From: Ruminococcaceae bacterium UBA4871
GTDB taxonomy: Bacteria; Bacillota; Clostridia; Oscillospirales; Acutalibacteraceae
NCBI GenBank assembly: GCA_002399445.1
Contig: DHDR01000033.1
Location: 1-25,178 of the forward strand
Direction: 5' to 3'
DNA: 25,178 nucleotides
Below, one piece after another: positions 1-5,789 of the stretch. Numbering within the stretch: position 1 is the stretch's first letter; every line of letters begins with the position of its first letter. Both the position numbers and the translations under genes were made by a program. Under the pieces are notes generated by a model that saw only the letters and a list, made by a program, of their open reading frames with translations, was not told the DNA's origin and made no database searches.

Positions 1-29
1 AAAATGCTTGACCATTACAGAATTTACGG

Positions 30-58
30 TTGACTGCAATACATACAAATTGTACAAT
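30..58 (+). promoter_or_regulatory. Promoter of the zinc-ribbon gene
   Basis: TTGACT at 30-35 and TACAAT at 53-58 are separated by 17 bases, giving a good sigma-A-type promoter about 37 bases upstream of the first start codon. It could drive the first two genes, which are separated by only 46 bases. Confidence 0.6.
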
Positions 59-94
59 AAATATATTGTTTTTAAGTGAGGAGGAAGTTTATTC

Positions 95-535
95 ATGGGA
101 TTTTTCAGTTTAAAGGCAAAGTGTTCCATATGTGGAAAAGATATTGGGCTAAACCGTTATCGACTTTCAAAATCAAAAGAATGGATATGCCCACGCTGCA
201 TAAAGTTAGCTGGTGGTCCCAAATACGTTGATGTTTACCATATGACATCAGAAGATATTAAAAAGCAAATAGAGGACCCGTCTTTGCGAGTAAATTGTTG
301 CCCTAACATTTTGCCTGAGAAAGAAAGAAGAATTGTTCAAAACAGAAAGGCAGGAATTGCATGCTGTCCAAAGTGCGGTTCTCAATCAATTCAGGCTTAC
401 AAAAAAGGATTTAGCGCTGGAAAAGCTGCCGTTGGTGCATATCTTGTAGGGCCGTTGGGTATTGCCGCCGGAGGAATTGGCTCAAAGAAGACTGTAGTTG
501 TATGCCTTAATTGTGGGCACAAATGGAAATTGTAA
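95..535 (+). CDS. Double zinc-ribbon protein of unknown function
   Basis: This is a 146-residue protein with two separate zinc-binding Cys sets. The N-terminal set is C10-x2-C13 and C32-x2-C35, similar to DUF4428-type ribbons. The C-terminal set is C91-x2-C94 and C137-x2-C140. The C-terminal ribbon is interrupted by a Gly/Ala-rich hydrophobic stretch (about 104-127, containing AAVGAYLVGPLGIAAGGIG) that could be a membrane-associated hairpin. No catalytic motif is visible. The start is supported by GAGGAGG at 78-84 and a promoter just upstream. The gene is AT-rich like the next two and unlike the chromosome right of 5300. It is probably mobile-element cargo; a role in protein binding or membrane sensing is only a guess. 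Confidence 0.75.
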   Translation: MGFFSLKAKCSICGKDIGLNRYRLSKSKEWICPRCIKLAGGPKYVDVYHMTSEDIKKQIEDPSLRVNCCPNILPEKERRIVQNRKAGIACCPKCGSQSIQAYKKGFSAGKAAVGAYLVGPLGIAAGGIGSKKTVVVCLNCGHKWKL

Positions 536-581
536 ATTAGCAGTTAGCTGAAATATGCGAAAGCGGAAAGGACAATTTATA

Positions 582-1571
582 ATGGGTGCATATGGTTCGC
601 CTGAGTTTTTGCCCAAAAGTTCACAAAATTCGCAGCCCTATCAGTCTCCACAAATTCCTAAAAGCCCAAAGAAAAAGGGAACGAATGGGTTAAAATTCTT
701 GTATGTTATTTTGATAATTTTCTCAGTGTTCTTTGCAATAGCTTTTCTGGGCGAGATTCAGGGCAATGTTGCTTTTTCACTTTCATATCTGGCAAATGCC
801 GTTTTTCTGGCTATCGCGTGCAGGATGGTTCACACTAACATAGACAGCAGAAATGTTGACAACCATCATGCAAACGCAAGGCTGCATAGAAAAGCTGTTC
901 ATAGTCTGAAAAAGACTGGGATGCGCGTTGGTTCGTTAACACCCGAATATGTAATCAACTATTTTTTAATTCACCCGATAAAGACTCATAGCAACGGTAC
1001 AATTGCAGCAACAATTTTTGTCCCGTTCATAGCTTCCATAATCGTTTGCAGCGCATTTCCGTCAAGTCCTAGCACTGTCCCAACTGCCAAATCTGTTGCT
1101 GCAAGTTCGGCACAAAGTTCTTCACAAGTCAATAAAGCATTTGTCAATTCAAGCAACACACCAGATTCAAGAAAAGTTCAATCATCAAGTCAAGTTGAAA
1201 ATGCATCAGGCAATATTTCAGCCTATAAAGCATCATGCAAACCGTATACATACAAGCAGATTGCAAGGAATCCCAATCAGTACATGGGCAAACAAGCGAA
1301 AGTGACAGGAGAAGTGCAGCAAATTGAGCAAGCTAATGATGGAAGTGAAGTTATTTTAATTGCAATCACAAAGGATCCAGATGCAGATGCATGGACTAAC
1401 GCCATATACGCCACGTACACGCCTAAAAACGATAATGAGAGTAGAATACTAGAAAACGATATAATCACGTTATACGGCACGCTAGACGGCATAGAAGATT
1501 ATACAACAGTGATGGGAGATACAAAGAGTGTTCCAAAGCTAACAGCAGAGTACAGAGACATAAAAAATTGA
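582..1571 (+). CDS. Membrane protein with C-terminal OB-fold-like domain
   Basis: I chose the ATG at 582 because GGAAAGGA at 565-572 lies 9 bases upstream; an in-frame ATG at 555 has no ribosome site. The product is about 329 residues. It has a Pro/Gln/Ser-rich N-terminus, two adjacent hydrophobic segments (FLYVILIIFSVFFAIAFLG and FSLSYLANAVFLAIACRM), a polar basic stretch, and a third helix (TIFVPFIASIIVCSAF). A long Ser/Gln/Lys linker follows. The last 110 residues read YTYKQIARNPNQYMGKQAKV and then VTGEVQQIEQ..VILIAITKD..IYATYTPKN..DIITLYGT, the pattern of the tRNA_anti-like OB-fold domain common on the outer face of Firmicutes membrane proteins. Ligand and function are unknown. It is likely co-transcribed with the zinc-ribbon gene 46 bases upstream. 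Confidence 0.75.
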   Translation: MGAYGSPEFLPKSSQNSQPYQSPQIPKSPKKKGTNGLKFLYVILIIFSVFFAIAFLGEIQGNVAFSLSYLANAVFLAIACRMVHTNIDSRNVDNHHANARLHRKAVHSLKKTGMRVGSLTPEYVINYFLIHPIKTHSNGTIAATIFVPFIASIIVCSAFPSSPSTVPTAKSVAASSAQSSSQVNKAFVNSSNTPDSRKVQSSSQVENASGNISAYKASCKPYTYKQIARNPNQYMGKQAKVTGEVQQIEQANDGSEVILIAITKDPDADAWTNAIYATYTPKNDNESRILENDIITLYGTLDGIEDYTTVMGDTKSVPKLTAEYRDIKN

Positions 1572-1624
1572 TATTTTCAGAGCATTTTCGCGTCGAAACA
1601 GAATGTTGCGACATAGTGTTTATT

Positions 1625-1650
1625 TAACCTAACTTAACCTAACCTAACCT
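1625..1650. repeat. Five tandem copies of a 5-base TAACC unit
   Basis: The segment reads TAACC, TAACT, TAACC, TAACC, TAACC, then T. One unit has a C-to-T change. It sits alone in the 189-base gap between the OB-fold membrane gene and the next gene. It is a microsatellite-like array and could vary in copy number; no function is evident. Confidence 0.85.
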
Positions 1651-1760
1651 GTGGATACCAATGGTTATCGTTTGGTTGTCACAAGGTCTGTCATTGTAAG
1701 TATATCCTTTGTGTGGAAAAATAATGGTGAATTAATTTATTTGGAAAACAGTGAGAAATT

Positions 1761-2201
1761 ATGAAAATATACTGGCAAAGAATGAAAGAACAGAATCATG
1801 CGGAAGAAAATGGACTGGTTGGAGAACCAAAAAAAAAGAATAATAAAAATGTAGGTTGCTTGTCCATCATTGGCGCGGTAGTTGTTGCGCTACTTATAAT
1901 TCAATTCGTCCCCGGATTTGTTGTAGGATTCAAAAACGGACTTGATAATTCCAAAAAATCATCATCTTTCGTATCAAGCGTTTCTATTCAAATAACAAAA
2001 GGAAAGTACAATAAACTCCATGATGGAATGACTTATAATGAAGTTTGCAAAGCTTTAGGCAGTAAAGGCAAGCAAGAGGCTGATGCAAAAGCAAGTGGGT
2101 ATTCATATTCTTCTTATATATGGGGAAGCGGAATGAAAACGGTAATTGTTACATTTGAAAACGGAAAAGCTAATACAATAAGTGAAACTGGTCTTGACTA
2201 A
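1761..2201 (+). CDS. Small membrane-anchored DUF3862/SmpA-like protein
   Basis: A 146-residue protein with a Lys/Asn-rich N-terminus, one transmembrane helix (about 31-54, CLSIIGAVVVALLIIQFVPGF), a short Ser-rich spacer, and a C-terminal domain of about 65 residues. That domain begins KYNKLHDGMTYNEVCKALG and ends in VIVTFENGKANTISETGL. The layout (xGMTYxEVxxxLG, then a Tyr/Trp-rich strand, then FxNGKxxxxSxxGL) is that of DUF3862/BLIP-like domains, relatives of the SmpA/BamE fold, which are often secreted or anchored in Firmicutes. The ribosome site is weak (GTGAGA just upstream), and ATG 1782 is a possible alternative start. The gene is AT-rich and presumably mobile-element cargo. Biological role unknown. 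Confidence 0.7.
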   Translation: MKIYWQRMKEQNHAEENGLVGEPKKKNNKNVGCLSIIGAVVVALLIIQFVPGFVVGFKNGLDNSKKSSSFVSSVSIQITKGKYNKLHDGMTYNEVCKALGSKGKQEADAKASGYSYSSYIWGSGMKTVIVTFENGKANTISETGLD

Positions 2202-2832
2202 AATTCAGTTTTCCACATTGTTTAAAAGCTCTGCTATTGGAATGTGCAATGCCTTTAAATCTCTCCATATTGGAATTCAATAGAATGCAGTCCTGTGTCA
2301 AAATTTAGTGCAAGTTAAAATGGTTCAGCTATTCCTCTTTTTGTCTGGATAATTTTCTCACTTTAGTTCCCACTGCCTATCAATAAATCTAAAGCTCGAA
2401 ATATTAAATGGAATAGACTTCATTAACAAAAATTAGAAAGTCTTACAACATCAGAACTGGGATTCCTTAACAACTTTCCGGTCAAAATTGATCATAACAA
2501 TCAAGAAGTCATGATTTAAAGAAGTTTTAAGCGCTCACCGCGAAAAACCATTTTAAGTTGTGGCTTTTTTGTTTTCAATTAAAACCTTAGCTCCTAAAAA
2601 ACGTACGGTAAATTTTGATGAAAGTGGTTATGCACGCATAAATTCTTTCAATATCAATAAAATACAACCTTTGTGCAATCAAAATACAGTACAAAGCGAC
2701 TTTAATAATCATTTTTATCAACCTGTGGAGAAGACAGAAACCGATATCAGGTACTAAAAAGCAGGCTGCGCGCATACACTTTTAACAACTTTTCAATCTG
2801 AAAACTTCATCTGACGATAAATTTTAGCTTTT
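2202..2832. other. AT-rich stretch without a convincing gene
   Basis: No ORF here has a ribosome site, a recognisable domain or a convincing composition. The largest open stretch (GTG at 2560 to 2757) lacks a Shine-Dalgarno sequence and resembles nothing I know. The base composition matches the cargo genes. It may hold decayed element genes or sites needed for recombination. Confidence 0.5.
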
Positions 2833-2910
2833 GTGAAACGTCAGGTAATTGCAGTGGATGACATGATTGAGGCAGCAAAATGGCAAACGACAGCACAGAG
2901 AACCGCTTGA
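2833..2910 (+). pseudogene. Possible relic of an element gene, 25 codons
   Basis: From a GTG at 2833 the frame encodes VKRQVIAVDDMIEAAKWQTT and five more residues before TGA at 2908. It has protein-like composition (VDDMIEAAKW) but no ribosome site, and a stop codon lies five codons upstream. It overlaps the start of the 54-residue gene at 2880. It may be the tail of a degraded gene that was once translationally coupled to that gene. Evidence is thin. Confidence 0.2.
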
Positions 2911-3044
2911 ATGTCAGATTGACAGAGAAGCAAAAAGCAGCATTCCATAAAGTACTGAAAATTGCCGTTTATAAGGAACTACATAGAAAAAATAAAATTT
3001 CAACTGAGCAACTCAGCAAATTGATTAAGATGCAGAATGGATAG
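2880..3044 (+). CDS. 54-residue recombinase-associated protein (SHOCT-like)
   Basis: An ORF of 54 codons plus stop begins MANDSTENRLNV and contains FHKVLKIAVYKELHRKNKIS followed by TEQLSKLIKMQNG. The pattern of a helix, then a short basic turn of the type KxLHxxxxISxEQLxxLIKxQ, resembles the small SHOCT-like proteins often encoded just before serine recombinases in clostridial elements. It ends 72 bases before the recombinase start and is on the same strand. Only a weak ribosome site (GAGGC) is seen. The position suggests a recombination accessory factor, possibly a directionality factor, but no sequence motif proves that. It is too short for ordinary ORF listing and is likely to be missed by gene callers. 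Confidence 0.55.
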   Translation: MANDSTENRLNVRLTEKQKAAFHKVLKIAVYKELHRKNKISTEQLSKLIKMQNG

Positions 3045-3116
3045 AACCGCTTATGCAAATAATTTGGTACTGCTGTAATCGTATCAGCTTATTTTATGGG
3101 AAAGGATGTTCGCTGC

Positions 3117-4748
3117 ATGGATCAAAAACTGTACGTTGCTGCCTACTGCCGCGTTTCCACAGAAAAGGATGATCAGGTGAATTCACTTCTGAATCAGCAG
3201 CGGTACTTTACTGAATTCATCAGCAGCCATGAAGACTGGATATTCTACCGTGTATACTTTGATGAGGGAATCAGCGGTACTTCTGTGAACAAACGAGAAG
3301 GTTTTCATCAGATGATGACTGACGCCGAAAGTAGGAAGTTCAGTCTGATACTGACAAAAGAAGTCAGTCGTTTTGCGCGTAATACTGTGGACACGCTTTC
3401 CTATACACGCAAATTAAAGCAATTGGGTGTGGGCGTGATCTTTACTATCGACAACATTGATACGCGCGACAATGACGGCGAACTGCGGCTTTCCATTATG
3501 GCAACACTGGCGCAGGAAGAAAGCCGGAAAATTTCCGAACGGGTAAAATGGGGGCAAAAGCGCAGGATGGAACAAGGGGTAGTTTTTGGGCGCGATTTGC
3601 TGGGTTATACGGTGAAAGACGGCCGTCTGACTGTCAATCAGGACGAAGCCAAAATTGTGCGGCTGATTTTCCATAAATATGTCAATGAAGGCAAGGGAAC
3701 GCACATCATTGCGCGAGAACTGCAGGAAGCAGGCATTGCACCGAAGCGGTCGAGGGAATGGTCGAATACGGTGATTCTGCGGGTACTGCGAAATGAAAAA
3801 TATGTAGGGGATTTGTGCCAGAAAAAGACGTTTACGCCGGATTATTTATCACACACCAAAAAGTACAATAGGGGAAACGAAAAAATGGTTTACCTAAAGG
3901 AGCACCATGAGCCGATTATTGACAGAGATACCTGGAATCGAACGCAGGAGGAACTCAAGCACCGCTCGCCTTCTGCGGAGCAAAAGGCCAAGTATTCCAA
4001 CCGATACTGGTGTTCCGGAAAGATTTTCTGTGGCGAATGCGGCCGGCATTTTGTCAGCCGAACAAAGAAATTAAAAAGCGGGGCAGTTTACAAAGCATGG
4101 CGCTGTTATGCTGCCGCGAATCATGGTCAGAAAAAGACCGACGAATTGGGTGATGAGATTGGCTGCAACAGTGAATCTATCAATGACAAAGTATTATGCT
4201 TTTGTATCGCTTCTGCATTAAACAAACTCCAGGTGAACAAAGAAACGCTGAGGCAGGAAATTCTAAAAGAACTGGCGCTAGTGACAAGAATAAAGCAAAA
4301 AGACAGCCCTGCCGCTCTCTATAAGAAAATAGCAAAATTGGAGAGCAAGAAGCGCCATGCGATTGATTTGATGCTGGACGGAACGATAACCAAAGAAGAA
4401 TTAAAGCAGCAGAAAGCAATGTACGATGCAGAAATCGCAGACTTACAAGGAAAGATTAACGCACTGGAAGATAAGAATACAGCACAGCAGGAGCAGACGG
4501 CGGAAATACAGAGCTGCTCAGAAGCGTTGGACGGAATCGGAAAGCTTGATGCCGACAATGAAGCGATGTACCGCGATTTGGTGAATAAAATCGTTGTATA
4601 CAATGGCCATTATGCAGTCATCTGGTTTCGCTGTATTCCATTTGGTATAAAGCTGCATTATCAGGTCAGCGGTCGCGGAGCCAATTATCAGGTCACCGTT
4701 GACGAGGTGACTGTGGCAGAGGTGGAACCACAGCAAAGCCATGACTGA
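3117..4748 (+). CDS. Large serine recombinase (site-specific integrase)
   Basis: It catalyses integration and excision of the element by double-strand cleavage through a serine nucleophile. I prefer ATG 3117 (543 residues), because GGAAAGGA at 3099-3106 lies 10 bases upstream; ATG 3096 has no ribosome site. The resolvase domain starts at once, with YVAAYCRVSTEKDD (catalytic Ser14) and SRFARNTVDTL, then MATLAQEESRKISERVKWGQ, the long helix E. A recombinase domain follows (KYVNEGKGTHIIARELQEAG, RVLRNEKYVGD). A zinc ribbon begins at C305-x2-C308 (FCGECGRHF) and a coiled coil lies at roughly 390-470. Domain order and length are those of complete, probably active large serine integrases. It is the last gene before the cotJC fragment, the usual place for an integrase next to its att site. 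Confidence 0.95.
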   Translation: MDQKLYVAAYCRVSTEKDDQVNSLLNQQRYFTEFISSHEDWIFYRVYFDEGISGTSVNKREGFHQMMTDAESRKFSLILTKEVSRFARNTVDTLSYTRKLKQLGVGVIFTIDNIDTRDNDGELRLSIMATLAQEESRKISERVKWGQKRRMEQGVVFGRDLLGYTVKDGRLTVNQDEAKIVRLIFHKYVNEGKGTHIIARELQEAGIAPKRSREWSNTVILRVLRNEKYVGDLCQKKTFTPDYLSHTKKYNRGNEKMVYLKEHHEPIIDRDTWNRTQEELKHRSPSAEQKAKYSNRYWCSGKIFCGECGRHFVSRTKKLKSGAVYKAWRCYAAANHGQKKTDELGDEIGCNSESINDKVLCFCIASALNKLQVNKETLRQEILKELALVTRIKQKDSPAALYKKIAKLESKKRHAIDLMLDGTITKEELKQQKAMYDAEIADLQGKINALEDKNTAQQEQTAEIQSCSEALDGIGKLDADNEAMYRDLVNKIVVYNGHYAVIWFRCIPFGIKLHYQVSGRGANYQVTVDEVTVAEVEPQQSHD

Positions 4749-4776
4749 AGATAACGCAAAAATCAAAGTTTTCGCC

Positions 4777-4794
4777 AGCCTTGTTCACAAGGCT
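4777..4794 (+). repeat. Small perfect hairpin after the recombinase
   Basis: AGCCTTG and CAAGGCT are perfect 7-base arms around the loop TTCA. It lies 28 bases after the recombinase stop and 10 bases before a larger hairpin. Confidence 0.7.
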
Positions 4795-4803
4795 GCGGGT
4801 GTG

Positions 4804-4850
4804 GTCAGCGCCCACGGTCTTGACCGTGAAGGCGCTGACTGAACTTTTAG
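4804..4850 (+). terminator. Large hairpin, probable recombinase terminator
   Basis: Outer arms GTCAGCGCC (4804-4812) and GGCGCTGAC (4831-4839) enclose inner arms ACGGT and ACCGT around the loop CTTG. The stem is very stable, but the following run is only CTTTTAG. It could end recombinase transcription and shield the cotJC fragment, or be a structural part of the element end. Confidence 0.6.
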
Positions 4851-4859
4851 TAAAATAGT

Positions 4860-4900
4860 TATGGTAATTAGTAGATAGGCAATAACGATACAGATATAGG
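4860..4900. other. Probable right attachment site (attR) in cotJC
   Basis: Reading leftward, CotJC-like codons (Gly, Ile, Asp, Thr at 4890-4901) fade at about 4887-4890. The residue before Thr is Asp, where family members usually have Leu. In the same frame a TAG lies at 4872-4874. The host/element junction is therefore near ACAGATATAGG (4890-4900). The crossover core cannot be fixed without the left end. Confidence 0.5.
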
Positions 4901-5318
4901 AACTGAGGAATTAGCCCATCTGGAAATGATTAGCACAATTGTTTATCAGCTTACACGCAATCTGACACCGGAACAAATTAAAGCCGGCGGATTTCAGGAT
5001 TATTTTATCAATCACACGACTGGTATTTACCCTGCGGATGCTTCCGGCGAACCTTTCAGTGCTCTGACCATTGACGTGGCGGGAGATCCGATTACCGATT
5101 TGCATGAAGACTTGGCAGCCGAACAGAAAGCCCGCACAACGTATGATAACATCCTCCGTTATGCAGAGGATCCGGATGTTCGCGATCCAATTAAATTTTT
5201 GCGTCAACGGGAGGTCGTCCATTATCAGCGTTTTGGTGAAGCGCTGCGCATTGCGACGGATCATTTGGACAGTAAAAATTTCTACGCCATGAATCCTGCG
5301 TTTGATAAGAAAGCATAA
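4887..5318 (+). CDS. cotJC: CotJC spore-coat manganese catalase, C-terminal fragment
   Basis: The frame starts in mid-protein at 4887 (DTDIGTEELAHLEM) and runs for 143 codons, about two thirds of a usual CotJC of roughly 190-200 residues. It keeps the Glu-x-x-His metal motif (EELAH), DLHEDLAAEQKARTTYDNI with a further metal-binding Glu, and LRQREVVHYQRFGEAL with the last metal-binding His. The N-terminal helix carrying the first metal-binding Glu is missing. ATG 4926 is possible but has no properly placed ribosome site, so independent translation is unlikely. CotJC normally sits in the spore coat and is the last gene of cotJABC. The terminator 66 bases downstream fits an operon end. I infer that the gene was split by the element on its left. 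Excision would restore it if a matching 5' part lies beyond the left end. Confidence 0.85.
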   Translation, partial: DTDIGTEELAHLEMISTIVYQLTRNLTPEQIKAGGFQDYFINHTTGIYPADASGEPFSALTIDVAGDPITDLHEDLAAEQKARTTYDNILRYAEDPDVRDPIKFLRQREVVHYQRFGEALRIATDHLDSKNFYAMNPAFDKKA

Positions 5319-5383
5319 CCTTTTTTGCAAATGCTTTTGAAAGTTTGAAAGTCATCCAGAGATGATTGTAAAACATTCCTGCC

Positions 5384-5431
5384 AAAAGCCGGAACAGTCA
5401 GCCTGCAGAGGGCCTACCGTTCCGGCTTTTT
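5384..5431 (+). terminator. Terminator after cotJC
   Basis: AAAAGCCGGAAC (5384-5395) pairs with GTTCCGGCTTTTT (5419-5431), giving a stable stem with a T run. Confidence 0.9.
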
Positions 5432-5603
5432 CTGAAAAATTCCAGCCATTCAGAAGAGCTTTCTCGATACCTGTCGACAGCTGCGCAAAGCACACTTTTT
5501 GTCTGTGTAATGCGAAAACATTTGTTGAAGAATTTCCATGCTGCCGATTAAAATTCATATTTTTTTAATTTCTATGGCATCTATTCTCAAGAAACTGTCA
5601 ATA

Positions 5604-5632
5604 TTGACACGTATGGTTTTATATGCTAGTAT
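5604..5632 (+). promoter_or_regulatory. Promoter of the tandem glycosyltransferase gene
   Basis: A perfect TTGACA at 5604-5609 is followed after 17 bases by TAGTAT at 5627-5632. It would give a leader of about 150 bases that carries two hairpins. Confidence 0.6.
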
Positions 5633-5676
5633 TTTATACAGAATTATACAGTCTAAAACTAAGAGAGAAAATTAAC

Positions 5677-5741
5677 AAAGCAGAGACCTGTTGACAACTC
5701 GTCTGCTTTACTTGGTGCACTGGCATTGGGGTCAGTGCACC
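5677..5741 (+). promoter_or_regulatory. Structured leader with two perfect hairpins
   Basis: The first hairpin has arms AAAGCAGA (5677-5684) and TCTGCTTT (5702-5709), with a nested GTTG-A-CAAC. The second has arms GGTGCACTG (5714-5722) and CAGTGCACC (5733-5741). A further GGTGCA follows at 5749-5754, able to pair with part of the second hairpin. No T run follows, so this is not a plain terminator. It matches no riboswitch I recognise. A five-codon ATG frame (5768-5785) ends just before the gene. Confidence 0.5.
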
Positions 5742-5789
5742 GCTGCTTGGTGCAAAATTAGAAATTTATGAAATTGGTTGTGTAGAATC

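Larger units (their letters stand above)
1..4889. mobile_element. Right-hand part of a serine-recombinase element inserted in cotJC
   Basis: The span from the window edge to about 4889 is read as one integrated element whose left end is outside the window. Visible support: a large serine recombinase is the last gene, strong hairpins follow it, and directly after these the reading frame of a spore-coat catalase starts in mid-protein. The cargo genes at 95-2201 are clearly more AT-rich than the chromosome to the right and match no housekeeping function. No tRNA or terminal inverted repeat is visible, as expected for a large serine recombinase, which uses short, mostly non-identical att sites. 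The right limit is placed where similarity to CotJC begins and is uncertain by several bases. Whether all the cargo belongs to the same element is inference. Confidence 0.7.

Noticed and set aside
1625..1650. True telomere or linear-replicon end
   Set aside because: Only five 5-base units, embedded between genes; no terminal hairpin or replication genes.
2560..2757. 65-codon ORF on the plus strand
   Set aside because: GTG start, no ribosome site, no recognisable domain, and it lies in an AT-rich stretch where open frames of this size arise by chance.
4850..4900. tRNA gene as attachment target
   Set aside because: No cloverleaf or tRNA-like sequence is present; the target reads as cotJC coding sequence.
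4911..5330. 139-codon ORF on the minus strand
   Set aside because: It is the antisense shadow of the cotJC fragment, whose plus-strand translation has clear catalase motifs.
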